Shown piece after piece: positions 11,645 to 26,300 of a DNA stretch of 64,000 nucleotides. Within the stretch, counting starts at the first letter, position 1. Each line of letters begins with the position of its first letter. The notes under the pieces are model-generated. The model was not told where the DNA came from, did not search any database, and worked only from the letters and a program-made list of their open reading frames with translations. Location: NCBI RefSeq assembly GCF_020184175.1, contig NC_065533.1:49824351-49888350 (forward strand), given 5' to 3'. A program made the position numbers and the translations under genes. The DNA is from Aphis gossypii. Taxonomy: Eukaryota; Arthropoda; Insecta; Hemiptera; Aphididae.

Positions 11645-12095
11645 ACATACAAGGAACGTCCGGAAAGTAAAGATACAAGCTCTCCCCACGGCCGCTGGGA
11701 ATACTTTTTCGAACATTGGCACTACCGAAACTCGTCGTGACATGTCGCGAAAAAGTCGAGACTAAAATATTTTCAGTAGATTACAATCTCTGTCCGTGAG
11801 ATGTTTTCACGATGGGTTAGTCATCGCGCGCTTCCAAGCAGTGGCGTGCTCACGGGGGGGATCAGGGTGTCATATCCCCCCTTTGGATTTTTTTGCAATG
11901 ATTTATTGTTTACATGAAAAAAAAATTAGGTTTAAAATTCAAGATTTCGCTCGTAGATCAAAATGAATATCCCCTCCCATTCAAAAAAGCTGGGCACGCC
12001 ACTGCTTCCAAGACCTCTTTTATTGATTATTTAAAGTGTAAAGTAAGAAGTGTGATTCGTTTTCTTACTCAAGAAGGAGGCAAAGCAATATTTAT
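11645..12095 (+). mobile_element. Mariner-like 5' fragment, interrupted by a hAT MITE
   Basis: The segment begins with AAGGAACGTCCGGAAAGTAA, a sequence of the type found at mariner ends. It ends in an open frame reading KCKVRSVIRFLTQEGGKA (about 12031-12084), which resembles the first helix-turn-helix of mariner transposases (VRSVIRFL-a-G). A premature stop and the inserted hAT element at 11839-12004 break the frame, and everything after the helix-turn-helix is missing. The family call rests on these two signatures only. Confidence 0.45.
11839..12004. mobile_element. hAT-type MITE with perfect 8-bp target duplication
   Basis: A 166-bp element begins CAGTGGCGTGC and ends GCACGCCACTG, an 11-bp perfect terminal inverted repeat. 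It is flanked by CTTCCAAG at 11831-11838 and again at 12005-12012. An 8-bp duplication and a CAGnGGCG start are standard for hAT elements of the Tip100/Zaphod type. It has no coding capacity. Because it splits the mariner fragment, it inserted after it. Confidence 0.88.
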
Positions 12096-12120
12096 TGTAT
12101 TGTATTGTATGTCGCCATAG

Positions 12121-14876
12121 TACAAAGGTTGAGAAATACTACTGTACAATACATATTCATAAGTATATTTTGCAAATTTAAATACTACATAATATTTCAT
12201 TTGAGCTTCCCCGTCCATAAAATAAATAAGTAAAAATAAAAAATAAAAACAATAATTTTACACTACATAGTTCAAAACTCAATTACTTTGAAAAATCTTC
12301 AAAGGCTTGATATGTAGGTATACTGAACTCAGTAGTCACTTTAAGATACATCAAGAATACCAAACAAACCCATTAGTTACAATTAATGATTTCTTTATAA
12401 GAAATATTATTTTCTCTGACAATGCTTTATTTAACTTTTAAAATTCCAAAATTTAAGAATAATTTTATAACTGTTAACATTATTACTAAAATAATCAGTT
12501 AGACATGCAAAAAAATGAAGCAACAAGTAATTTATGGTAACATGTTTATAATGCTTCCAATTTTACAGCTGGTCCTTAGTAAATCGTTAAACATTGAATG
12601 ATTAGGGCTTATTTAAAAAAATAGGTGATTAAGTCATCTTTTAGATGTATCATTGTTTTAATTTGATTTGCTAATTTATTACATTTTTTTTTTCATAAAT
12701 TACATTTTACCATTGATTATATTATATTGAATAAGTAGATTTATATTTAATAATATTTATATTATTTTTATTTTTTTTTTTATGTATTTTTATTGTAAGC
12801 AATGTTGGCCAAAAATATTTTATCATAAATGTATTTATTTCTATTTGATAGTACCTACATAAATGTGATTTTATCTATTGTTCATGATCTTTTTATATTT
12901 ATTATTTATTATATATTAGTACTCATGTGTACTGCAGTGATTTAAAATTGTATTTATTGTTATTTATTGTATTAATTATTATAAAGTTTTAATTAAAAAA
13001 AAATTGCTTTTATATTATAGTTATTACTTATTTTTTTTTTGCTACTTGCTGACTGAATATATTTTTATAAGCTTCGGGTATTTGACTCTAATTCAAGGTT
13101 GCAATGTATAGAAATTAAAATATGTCAATAGATAATAATTCATCAAAGAAAAAGAAATTTTTTAACAAATATTTTTAAAAAATGTATGATGTAGATAGTT
13201 GCTAGTTAAAAAATTTAATTCTCTTTCAAACTTTGAGAAAGGCGATAGTAGAAATCATCACTTCCCTTGTTATTTAATCAGTAATCACTTAATAAATAAT
13301 AATTACATTAAAAAAATATATATTTATATTTGTCAATACATTTCTATACTAATGATTAATGATGTTTATCTGTTGTTCATTAGTATTCCATTGTCTAAAC
13401 AAAGTAAGTAGCAAGTGTGAGTATTTTTTCACCCTTGAAACTTAAAAGATTAAATTACACTAATGTGTAAAGTATTAATTAATAATATTTAGATTTTGTA
13501 ATATCTTATACTATACCTATTAACTTTGAAATAAATATGAACAATTTCTTAAATAGTTAAATGTATAATGCTTAAAATATTGGGCCTTATACTGTAGTAA
13601 TTAAAGAGTAGGTATTATAAAAGAATGTATGCCTTTTTAATCACTAATTCTCAAATAAGATAGCACACATAGTTAATATCAAATTGGGGAACTTAAATTA
13701 TCGTATAATTATTTTATTAACCAATTGGTATAATTTCTAATAACGTGATTGTCGTCAATATACACGGTAAAGAGCTGCTTTACAATCATTTATTAAATGG
13801 TTTGTAAGTATTACTTTAGGTTTGTAAATTGTCGGAAAAGTATTACTTAACCATACACTATAACGTATAATCAAATAAAATTCATTTACAATGAAATATT
13901 TAAAAAAAAATTATGTTTCAATTTTACAATATTTTTCAACACTGATATAATATAGTTCAAACATATTACAGCTCTAAAGTAATATGATTCAATTCTACTA
14001 GAATCCTTACAATACAATTAAAATAACAATTCAAATAAAATTAAATAGGATATTTTTCATTATAAATACGATTTGAATAAATAATATTTTAACCTTTAAG
14101 TGTCAGTTCAAAAATTTTTGTAAATAAAATAAAAATCAATATTTAATTTCATAATCAAATCAATTACAATATTTATAATTTGATCTATAGCTTAGTCGTA
14201 GGGTTTCAACATTTTTTATTTGAGAATTATATAAAAAAAAATTAAGCTTTTAGAAGTACAAAATTACACCATGTAATTTTGAACTGTAAGATTTATATAC
14301 AATTTTAACATAGCCATGAATTATGCAACACATGATGATGAGTACAAGCAATAACAATGTGGGATGTCATATATATCTTTAAATTATTTTTCTGTCATTT
14401 AGAGGCTATACTTTAGAAACGTATCACGTATGGCTAGACTATAAAATATTTAAAGGAGGTCTGAGGTGTCACAAAGAGGACTGAACTTTTTCTTATTTAC
14501 CTTCATATTATGTAGATTCACATAACTCATTACTGAAAATTCTAATGAATTTAAGCATTAGTTGCAATTTTTTAGAAATCATTTTATCATTTTAAGTCTC
14601 CAGGATATAAATAGAGTTAAATCACATATAACATATAGTTATTGTTACTCAATGTCATTCTGGAATTCCAAAATGTAACCATAAAAACCATATTAAACTT
14701 AATGATTATATAATACATTTGTTAAAACAAAATGAATATATATTTGTAAAAAATAATACTGTAGAAATGATTGATTGAATAAAAAATATATGCAATTATA
14801 ACAAAAATAAAAAATTGTTCACAAGTAAATAAATTAAATACAATAAAAATTGCAGTCTTGTATAAGTAGTACTGTT
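12121..14876. other. Intergenic, nothing recognised
   Basis: AT-rich sequence between the transposon cluster and the 3' end of POMT2. It contains only short open segments without recognisable protein similarity and long A/T runs. Part of it must be the 3' UTR of POMT2, but no convincing polyadenylation signal could be chosen. Confidence 0.5.
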
Positions 14877-17800
14877 CTAAAATTCCCAAGAATCAAGCCA
14901 GCGTAATCCAAACATTGTACTATTTTGTTCTGTTGAAATGGGTCCTGACATACCATAAGCAAGAGGAGAGTATAGATAAAAACTGGAAAATAAATAATAC
15001 ACACTTATGATATATAGTTTCAATTTTTTAAAATAACATTTACCTAAAAATGACTGATGCATATATGAATCCAATGAGTCCATCATAAACTGTTTTCCGA
15101 ATAAGGGTTGGTTTTGATGTCTTGATTATTTCCAATAAATAACTGATTGTTACACCTAAGTTGTATAATGTATTATTTATTACGGACTTGTTTTTTTTAT
15201 CCTGTACTAACCTGTTAACATTGAACTATATAAAAATGCTGAAAAATAATGATGGAAGTACAAAACTCTTCCCATTGCATAAAATGGTATATAGTGTAGT
15301 CCCCATCCAATAAATAGCCAATTGCAAGTAGTCAATAACTGTTGTTTAGAATCTGAAACTATAATTTAAATTATATTAATATTATATACAAATGTAAAAT
15401 TTGGTTTTACACTTACCAGCTTCATTATTTTGATTACTCCTGCGTTTGTTAATTATTGCTTTCCAAATTGAAATTAAATTGTACATAACCATAACCACTA
15501 TATTTCCCCACCATATAACTGGATTTCCAAGCAAATAAATTTTATAGTTGTTACCAGAAAAGAATTGTCCCTGCAATGTTAAAATTATAAATCATTTAAA
15601 CACACACATCAGTATGGAATTTATTGTACAAAATAACAAACTTTATAGTTGATTGGCCATTGCCATGGCTTAGACGTTACTTCTCCTTCTTTTGGTTTTA
15701 GACCAGCATTCCCTTGGAACATAACAGCATGTGATTCAATAAATCTTGCAAAGAAATTTGGGGAATACACTTCAAAACTGACATTTGGTACTATAGTAAA
15801 TAAAAAAAAATTAAAATAATATTTTAATTTATCTTTTTTTTTCACATTTATTAAATAGAATATAATGAAATTATTTTTATCTTACATTTAGAATTTATAT
15901 TATCCTCAACATTCCAATATGAGTTTGTATCCCTTAGATTTGGGCTACATGTGACTTCATGTTGTTCAAACGCCCTTTAAATACATTAAATACAAACAAT
16001 GGTTTAAAACAAAATACATGTTTATATTAATTTATATTTAAAAACTAGGAATCAGTAAATAATTTACTAGAACATGAATTTTAATGTATTTCAGTACTTT
16101 GACTGAAAAAAACTTTCATGATCTCATCAATAAAAATTGAGTGTTACTTATTTTTTTTTTTTTTTTTTGTATTTCTTAATCTGTAAAGTTTAGAAATCCA
16201 CTTTAAATATAAAAGTGTTAAATAACTTATTTTTAATTTCTTAGATACAAAGTCAATGATATAGAGCAGGGGTCGGCAATCGTGAAAAGACCATGAAGCG
16301 TAAAGCGATGAAGACTGTGAAGCGATTTTATGCGGCCTGCGATTACAATTTATAATTAGTGTAAAAATATGAAATACCAAATTATGTATTTATGTTAGTT
16401 GATAAACTGTAAATAAAATAAAGTGTATGATCAGTGAAATTTTTTTATTTTATTTTTTAGCCCCTGACACCAAAAAGGTTGCCAACCCCTGATATAGAGG
16501 AAAAGTTAATTTTGTATTTAAACTTGCACCCTTTTAATAACTTGTCATTTAAAAAATATCTTTGTTAGAAAAGGTTTTTATAGTTGCTACCTAAATGAAA
16601 AAGATAAATTACCATTTTGGCAATTGCTTATTGCTTGTGGTGAGTACACAATGTTGAAGAACATGAACTAATTTTATTTTACTTGTTACAGCGGAGACAA
16701 TATTTCCATCTGAACCACCATCAACAAATACTTTCCAAACATCATTGTAATCACCAGTACCATTCTAAAAGAATATTATTTTGAATCAATAATTATCCGA
16801 TTTTTTTATGAACATAATATGTACTAGGTAATAACTATATAACTTATACTAATTAATTACTTATTTTTACTCAAATAGTTTAGATTTTGTTTTTGGTAGT
16901 ATTAAATTATTACCTCTCCATAACCAGTGACTTGATAATGTTTCCTTGTTATTGGAGCTGGTTCACGGTGTGAATGTAAATTTCGCCTTGTTGGTACATG
17001 TTCCAGTCTTATCATGTCTCCATGTTTTAACAATCTTACAGTATCATTGATATTTATTTTTTCATCATCATTGTAAAATTTTACCAACCATCGATTATTT
17101 TCATCCTTGTGTGCATATGTAGTAATCTAATTGAATAAAAATAAAAATATAAGTTTGTTATAATATATATCTGTGTAGTGTGTTTATATTATATACATAC
17201 AGAGATAATTTAATTTTCAAAAAATTCAGAGTAGAAATTCAAGAAATGTCTGAAATTTAGATATCTAATTTATATATTTAGTTTTTAATTTTAACTGCAA
17301 TTTTGATTTTATTGGTATTATAAATTTGAAATATTTCCAAATCAAAATTAGAAATTTGTTTCAATAGTAATATTTTATTTTAAATCTTGAATTATCTTTA
17401 TAAACTTAATCTCATTAGTTAATACTCAATTGAAGTGAATTCTTTTTAAACATGTTTTCAATTATAATCACAAAATAGGTTTTTACATGTTTTGTATCTC
17501 TGAACAAGTTAAAAAATACTTTGTTCAAAAAATGAATCTATAATTATTATTCAATAACATATTAAGTGGCCATAAAAACATTATCTGTAGGATTTTCCCT
17601 AAGCTATAATGATAGTATATTTTAAGGTCTATGAATTATTGTTAATATTTTAATATGAACTATAATAATAAGCTATAGCATCTATTTGCCTGTTTATCAT
17701 ATTGTTTTCCAAACACCATAGATGATAATACTATACTATTTTACTCTATGATAATACATAAACTTAAGTGTCTAACAAGTCCTAGGACTAAATCCAATTT

Positions 17801-20387
17801 AATGAAAAAAATTTAAAATGAACTGTTATGTTGCAAAATGCATTGACTTAAATGTATATTTAAGTCTCTCACCTCTCAAGAACAGCTTTAGACTACATAG
17901 AGGAGCCTAATTACACCCCTTTATTGGGTCGAAGATTACAATATTTAAATGTTTTTCTTACCTGTTGTTGTTTAGCACCAACATTCTCTGGATAAAGATG
18001 CCAATGTGAATGTAAATATCCACCACCAGTTCTATGATTTTTTAATGTTATTATTGCCCCAAATGATACATCTAAAACAATATTATAATATAAAAATATT
18101 GATTTTATTAAAAAAAAAAAGATATATATATGTATGTACACAACAACCTTTTGGCATACTAGCATTGTGTAATGAATTGCCTTGTAATTTTGATTGAAAA
18201 GCAGAACTATAGAATCCATCGCCATTACCACTTTTATTGAGTATAAATAAGTGTATGTAAAAAAATCCAACATATACTAATATTGGTAAAATTATAAGAC
18301 AGACAAATCTTGCTATAAAATGTTTTACTGTATAACTCTAAATTAAAAGTAAATAATAATAATATTAAGTATAATGTTCCACATTTAATACATTTTTATG
18401 TATTACTATTGGTTTTGAAAGTTTTCCAAGTATAAACCATAGATCAGCTATTGTCATCAATCCAATGAATGTCACTTGAAATAATCCAACAAATTTAACA
18501 CAAACACAACAGGCCATGGTTACACCAGTAAATATTAACCAAAACCACCAGTTAACACCAAATTCACTAGAATTGTATAAGAAAAAGATTAATGATGAAA
18601 AAAATTGTAATTTAAAATAGTATAACTTACAATAAAGTACAGGACCGAAATTTACAAATCCCTACAAATGATGCTAACATAAAGAATAACAGTATGGGGT
18701 CGAGCAAAATATATTGAGTTAATGTTAATGTTCCAACATCTATAAAAATAAATAAAATTTAGAATAGTCTTCAATAATACATTACATAATATATTAAATT
18801 TAAAATATTTACATAGCAATTATATTTACCAAATAATACTAAAGAAGCTGATAAAGTTGCCGCATTTAATGAATGTGTCATTTCCCAAATAGATACAAAA
18901 GTGAATGGTATTAAAGCCCCACCTAAAATTGTACAAAACTAAAAATTGCGTATTTATTTGAAATTATATACACGACAAGTGTTTATTTTTTATTTCTAAA
19001 AATGTTTATATACCTCTCGCATTCCAACATAATTGACTCCTTCATACTTGTCACCTGGTTTTTCAAACGGAAAACTACCATTATATCCAGTTAAAACTCC
19101 AGATAGAGCTATCAACATCTATAAATTTTATAATTATTAATTAGTATAGTATATGACTGTTTAAATAAAATTAACTTACCTTGCCCAATGGAGGATGCAC
19201 GTCAAAAAAAAATGTTCTATTTATGTACCAACTTCCCATTTTTCCAAAATGTGTTTCATCCCAACTAAATAATATAAATGATAAACAATAAGAATATTTA
19301 ACAGAAAAGATAAGTACATACCATACATGATCTGGCTCGTCCACTTTATATAATCGAGTCCCAAATGAAAGAACTGTTAATATTATAAGCACTATCCACC
19401 ATGTTGAGTTCCTAAAATTAATACTTTGATTGATACATTTTTTTCATTGAAGTAGGTAGACATTATAAAAAGAATAAATAAAACAATGCTATAACATAAA
19501 TTATATATTAAAATGTGAATTGGATAAAAAAACATATATAGGTATCCTAAACATATTAATTTTATAAAAAAACATTAACAGTTTTTAACCAAATATTTAG
19601 GTCATAGGTATAATGCTAATTATAAAATTATGAGATATTCATGAAGTATGAACCAATCAAGATGTATCAGAAGTTACAAAAAAAAGCATAATCATCAATA
19701 AATTGCTTGAATTTTTATATTTATTTGCTTATTTTTCGCTAAATTATATTTTATTCCAACATGGTAATAATTAATCAATAGGTACTAAATAATTTTAATA
19801 ATATCAAAAACTTATTTGAATAGAATCTGATTTTTTATAATAATAGTAAGTTACTTGTTAAACAATAAGCACCTCAAAAGTTGTTAATGTTAGAAAAAAA
19901 TTAGGTCATTATGTGATATACATATATAACAGTAAGTGTTGTAATACCTACTAGATTTAATTATATTTCAGAAATGCAATAAGTTTTGCACCAAATTCTA
20001 GAACAACTAATAATCAAACTTATAATATAAGTTTACATATTTTGTAAATTAATTTTGACTTCAATAATATACAGTCAAGGCATTAATGGTATTATAATTG
20101 TATTAATAAAAACTTACAATTCAGCTATTATTGCGTAAACCATTTATTCTACTTAACAATACGTTACATACTTATATAATATATGTTTTGGTTAATCAAT
20201 TGTAAGTTAACTTATTAGTGAAACATCGACGAAATAGTCAATGGAACTATACGCCAGGTCGATAATACATTATAAATCAGACAATATTCAACCAGTTATG
20301 TAAAATATTAGTAAAGTTTTGCACTTACCCTTTGGAATCGTCTGTTTGTGATGAATGGACTGACGTTTTTGTAGTAGACTGCGCCAT
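14877..20387 (-). CDS. POMT2: Protein O-mannosyltransferase 2 (complete, 17 exons)
   Basis: POMT2 works with POMT1 in the ER membrane to transfer mannose from dolichyl-phosphate mannose to Ser/Thr, for example on dystroglycan; the Drosophila orthologue is twisted. Exons: 20387-20329, 19411-19322, 19264-19180, 19118-19014, 18938-18830, 18739-18631, 18566-18407, 18337-18148, 18071-17962, 17126-16914, 16764-16613, 15974-15886, 15790-15642, 15570-15417, 15352-15212, 15155-15044, 14982-14877. The sum is 2133 bp (710 residues), with all junctions in frame and GT-AG. Start [14 protein letters not shown]. First membrane helix is near residues 23-41; the catalytic loop [18 protein letters not shown] follows at about 44-61. 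MIR repeats occupy about 308-500 ([55 protein letters not shown] regions). The C-terminus has further helices and ends [10 protein letters not shown], as in human POMT2. Slightly shorter than the human protein (about 750). POMT1 is excluded by the MIR and C-terminal signatures. Confidence 0.95.
16267..16491. mobile_element. hAT-type MITE in a POMT2 intron, perfect 8-bp target duplication
   Basis: A 225-bp element begins CAGGGGTCGGCAA and ends TTGCCAACCCCTG. It is flanked by ATATAGAG at 16259-16266 and again at 16492-16499. End sequence and duplication length are those of hAT elements. It lies in the intron between POMT2 exons 11 and 12 (15975-16612) and does not touch the splice sites. It has no transposase. 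The intact duplication suggests a fairly recent insertion. Confidence 0.9.
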
Positions 20388-23300
20388 GGTTTATAAGATG
20401 CTAACTATATTAGGTATAAGATTATCTACGAGACCGTTTAAGTCCTAAATAATGTTAACATTTTAAACAAAACGTATTACATTTAATCGTGACATAAAAT
20501 AAAATAATATTTAAACGATAAATATCAAAATTTTTAAGTAGAGTTGTAGACCTAAATAATCAAGCAACACTACCTATCGACGTTTTAAAATCGTTGCTTA
20601 TCACACGTATTGTGATAACGACATAACGGTATATTGTGAAACGTCACTAGACATCACCAATCACCGTAGATTATAAAAAAAATATAACACGAAAATAATA
20701 TTATACATTATAATAGGTAGGTAGGTATTATACTACTATACTACGTATAAACGTATAGTCTATAGTAGGTAGCCGGTAGGTATATAGTCGAATAGATTAT
20801 ACAAAGTTGAAAGTATTAGTTAAGTTATAGTAGGTAGGTATTGAATTCGATTATATAGTCCAATACCACAAAAAAATAAAATTTTTGTCATGTTCGATTT
20901 CGATATTTCTGTTTTCTGTTGCACGAATTCGTGAAGGTCTCAATATTATATGCGCTTCAGAGTTCAGACGTCGGTGCATGTGGGGTACGCTGTTACCTAT
21001 GTATTGGCTTAAACACATTAAATAAGTAATATACAGTGTCGGGTGAAAAACAAAAACCCGGGTACCTACCTAGTCGATATTCTGCTAAGAGCTGTACAGC
21101 AATAGTGTCGATTGTCGAGTAGGTTGTTGGTATATATTATACTTAATACCTTGTTATTGAGTGCCCTGCCTATGTAGTAACTGTGTAATGCAGGTCACCA
21201 TAGTCTGTAATGGACGGACGTGTTAAATTAGAAAGAAAGAAAATAAACTTTTGTAAAAATGTCAATTTACTCGATAGATAGGTCGTAGGTACGTTTGCTG
21301 TATTATCGGCTAAATGTTTTTGAGATACTTGGGAGGAAATAAACGGTTTTCTTTTGTAGTTTGAGTTATTTTTTTCCAAAATTAATTTTACGTAAAATGT
21401 AAATCGTTTAAGCAATAGTGTTATTTTGGTTGTTCTGTAATATAATAAATTTAACATGACTAGAAATCAAACATTGTTTTTTTTATATATAAATATAATA
21501 TTAGAATTCAAAAAATATTGAATTAAAATAGTTATTTACATACCTACTTGAGATTTAAAAGTTTCACAACTATATTTTTTCGTTTATTGAGTTTAATATT
21601 TGTGGTAGTAGGTAGGTACTTTTCTCAATAATAGATACCTATATACATTATACATGTTATGTTACGTATCCACTTATCCAGCTATTCGTTTTCTTTATGA
21701 AATAATATATTATTATTTTTATGTTTAATTTTCTTTTTTATTAGTTACTTCGTTTAATGTTAATACTATAGTCTATAATTATATTTTACGAGATACTTTA
21801 TTACATATCACAGATTAATATATTAATTCATAATGTTTATAACCTGATATATGGGTGTATTGTATATTGGTCTTAGGTACCTTCACTATTTTTTATGTAA
21901 TGCAGTAAGTTAATAAATGTAGACTTTAAATTTTCATCTAAATACTAGTAGGTACGCATATTTTAGAAGTGCCAAAGTTCTAAGAATAATTTAGATCTTT
22001 TTTATTTACCAATTTTTATTAATTTGAATTATTTTATGCATTTTTTTTTTATGTAAGTTGATAATATTTTTATTCTCAGTAAAAATTGAATGAGGTACTA
22101 AGCTAAAATGTACAATCCAATCGATAAAAAAAGTAGTGACTTAAATAAAACAAACTACTACCTAGAGTAGCAATAGTAACACGGAGGTAACATGAATAAT
22201 AAGGTTTACTACGAACTATGAAGCGAACATTTTATAACATAATAACGAAATATTTTTTTTTAAACGTCAGGAAATACAAATTACATTTAATAACATAAAA
22301 AATGGCCTTGGGTTAAGTTGAATCGGATACTTTGATATTAAATGTTTTTTTTATCGTTTACATTATCACTCACGTGTTTTTCGTACAAATTACGATGCAC
22401 ACGTTTTTGATTTAATAAATTGATACAGAAACGTGCCGACGGCTTACCATTATTCATTAATTGCAGAAATTAAGACAATGTGAAGTACTGAATTGTGAAT
22501 TATTGTAAGTAGTTGGTAGGTACTAATACAGATATGATAAAGCTAAATTTCTAATCAACATATTCTAAACAAAATAATTGTTGTATAGTCATTTAAAGAA
22601 AGGATAATGTGATATAAAACGTTTTGTAACAAACTTTTCAGAAACTTTTTACCTATATTGTACGGTCACAAGATCGGATTTAGGGGAGGGCTGAGTGGCA
22701 GTGACCTAGGGGCCTCCAAAATTTTATGATGTTTTAATAAAAAAATATTTTCTTGTTTATGCATAAGGGGCCTCACAATACATTCTAACAATACGGGCTA
22801 CCACAAACTTAAATTCACCCCTAAATTGTTTTCAAATCACGTCTTATACTTTCCGGTGTCATAAAACACTTAACACAAAATTATTTATTACAGTAAAGTT
22901 ATCATGGTTAGGTAATACTGGTAATACTCAGTAATTGATTGATTTAACTCAATTAGCCACCATACCGAACAAATAGCCTCACTTGCACGGTTGTATGTAT
23001 ACCCATTCAGCATTCTTTGTGGTTTGAACTCGGAGACTTCGGGTGGTAATTAGTAATTACTAATTTATTTTAAACCAGATGTGCTTTATAACAGGCTTAT
23101 ATAATACCATTAATAATGATCGTATATAATATTGTCACTGTATGTAAGTGTATAAAAGTAACAACAGCAAGGACAGCAGACTTTTTTTTTACATTTTTTG
23201 AAATTATGACAATTATACTTATACAAATGGAAAATAATATACGGAATAATATATTATACAGTTTACACGAAATATTATTTTAGAACATGAAAGGTTGTAA

Positions 23301-26300
23301 ATAACAAGGAAGTATGATTATATCTAAAGGTGTTTTTGTAATTATTTATCAATTGTGGAATGGTAATAGTAGACCGTATTAGATTGTATTTAATAATAAT
23401 ATGTATGTTGTTAATAATAGTATAGAAGTGGGATAACGATAGCGACTTGAATTCTTCGAGAAATGTGGAGGTTGTATAACCAGTCAGCTAGAAGTGAAGT
23501 CATTTCGTGGTGTTACAGCGAAGGCATAGGGGTGAAACAGTTATTGTATTTGAGCGCTTTATGTTTTAAACGAGGCTGTATACTTATGCGTGACCTCGTG
23601 CTTTATGTGTATTTGGCGTTATCCGATGGCTGTTTTGTGCAATCCCTTAATCCTCTGCACATTTAACGCAACAAGGTGAACGATGACAGTAAATCTTGGT
23701 GTGATTATATTGAATCAATGCAATGTGGAGGGAATTGTTTTGACGGTGAATTCAACACTTCATTTCGCATTTTATTGTTTAAACTCGTAAACTATTCCTT
23801 CTTCTCGACTAAGATTTCTAGTCTGAATATTGAAAAAACTTATAAATATAGGTATCAAACCTAACAATGTGTCTATACTATTTAGGTATTAGACGATCTA
23901 TAATTTTATTACCCATACAATTGTATTTTTTTTTTTTTTAAATAATTTCAATAAATACAAATACATATAACAAATTTTTATAATTTTGTTTTAATAAATA
24001 ATAATAATTATTATGATTTAATACATTTTACATCCTACTAAAACTACAGGTTTAGTGTACATAATAATTTTGTTATCTATAGTAATAAAGTTTAATAATT
24101 GTATAACAATAACCTTAACTTGACGCATCAATATTTATAATGTATGGCTAAATAAATAATTACAATAATAGTCAACATGATGTTTCACAATATAAGTCAC
24201 TGTTCGTAGTCGTAGTTATAGCCTATATACTTGTAGGCATAACTCAAAGTATTATGTTTTTAACGCAATCGTATATTAATTATTTCGCACTTGTGTATTG
24301 GAATAACGCACAAATAGGATTTTTTGCAAGTATTAAGAAGTCAAGATTATAAAATATTTATAATACCTATTTTATGGCCTATAGGTATATTATAGCTGTA
24401 CATAAAGTATATTATTGTTATTCTGAAACATGGTGTAAGTAGTGTTTCATCATGATTATAGACTTTAATAATATATACAGGCTACAGTAAAAAAAAAATT
24501 AACTCAACTAAATTTTGCTATTTTTTATAAGAGATTTTTAAGATAAATACCTATTTTAAAGGTCTTAACTATGTACCTATGTTAAAGTAATAGTTGGTAA
24601 TAATATCATGACTGTATATTATTATAGTTGATAGGTATATTCATTTAATAAAAAGTATTTAATGTTAGACTCATAATATAATCGGTTTGATAAGTATAAA
24701 GTCGGGGACACATTTATATAGTATTATGGTTTTAAAATGTTTCTAGCTAAAAATAATATTATATTTTTGACATATATTTTTATATTTGTAAATACTTATA
24801 ATTAATTTTAAACGCATGAAAATTGACCAATTGTCTGTTTTAGTTAACTACCTAATTTTAATTAACTACATGGACTTTGTTAGACACTATATATTGAATT
24901 ATTGAAACATATTATAAAGGGTAATAGTCGATGTAAGTATGTAAAATGGAATAGATCTGATCTATAAAAATTAATTTTCACTTTTTGAAGTATGATTTAA
25001 ATAAAATTAATAAAATAACTGATGGATGAGCACTCAATATTAAAATTTCAACACACACACATACAATATTTATGCATAATATTATTTAATATTCCTATAT
25101 TTATTTGAAATAAAGCTAATTATTTACTATAACGTTAACAAATAATACGTTTTAACAATATTGATTAAAAATAATAATAATAATAAAAATGATAACAATA
25201 TGACTAAATTCCAATGTTTAAAGAACATGCGGAAAAATTGGTAACCATAATAATAAATTGTTATTTTAATACGAAAAGTATAGAATGCAATTTCAGTTAT
25301 TTTCTCGTGAATTGAACAAATTTATGCCAGATGAGATCACACACACATTTCCCTGTAGCTTATTTTTAATAATTGTTTAAGTCATACAAGATTTCTACTT
25401 CGTATTTTATTGCTATAATACCATTACTAAACGAATCTAACTTGAGGGGCGAGAGATTTTTAGTTGTTACTCCACCTTTGTATTCGCATACAATACCACA
25501 TACATAATACAAATTACATCACACTCCACACACCCATCAACAGCATAATAATATACGTATTACAATATCAAACAATTAACGAGTACCAAAAATGGCATAG
25601 TGCTAGCAAAAATCAAACTGTCAACGTATGATATCTCATTTTATACATTTTTAACGATAAATAATATAAAGGTAACTACAATATGTTTGATTTATAACAA
25701 AAGTGGTAGCAGTAAGATTCTAGTAATGTTGATAAAAAAAAAATCCACGTTACAAATTTATATTTAAAACACCATCATTTTGCACTCAATAAATTATATA
25801 TATTTTTTTTTGTTTAAGGATTTTGGGGGACTACATGAGTTATTAAGTGTGTATGTGTGTGTGCGTAAGGGGGGAGGTCAACACCTCCTAAAATTGCACT
25901 TATGAATAGATACAATGGTGTATGAAATTTCAATGCGTTAATTGGTTAGTTTTATTATAGAAAATATTGTAATTATATTTATTTCAGGAATATTTTACAG
26001 CATATAGCTTATTTTAATTGTTGAACAATTATTGTTATTATTAATTAATGTTGTAAATTACTTGAAACGTTAAATAGGTATAATATAATCAATTTGTTTT
26101 AACTATGGTTATTCATTTTTGTATTTCTACTTTCACTGCAATAAAAATTGATTCTATATAATTCCTAGATTTTATGTCTTTACGATTTATTGAATAATAA
26201 CACACTGACATTATTGTTATTGAAAAAAACTCGAAAAATGATTACAGAATTTAAAAAGGAAGATCGCAAAATCGTCGGCCTTGTATTATAGTATAGGTAC

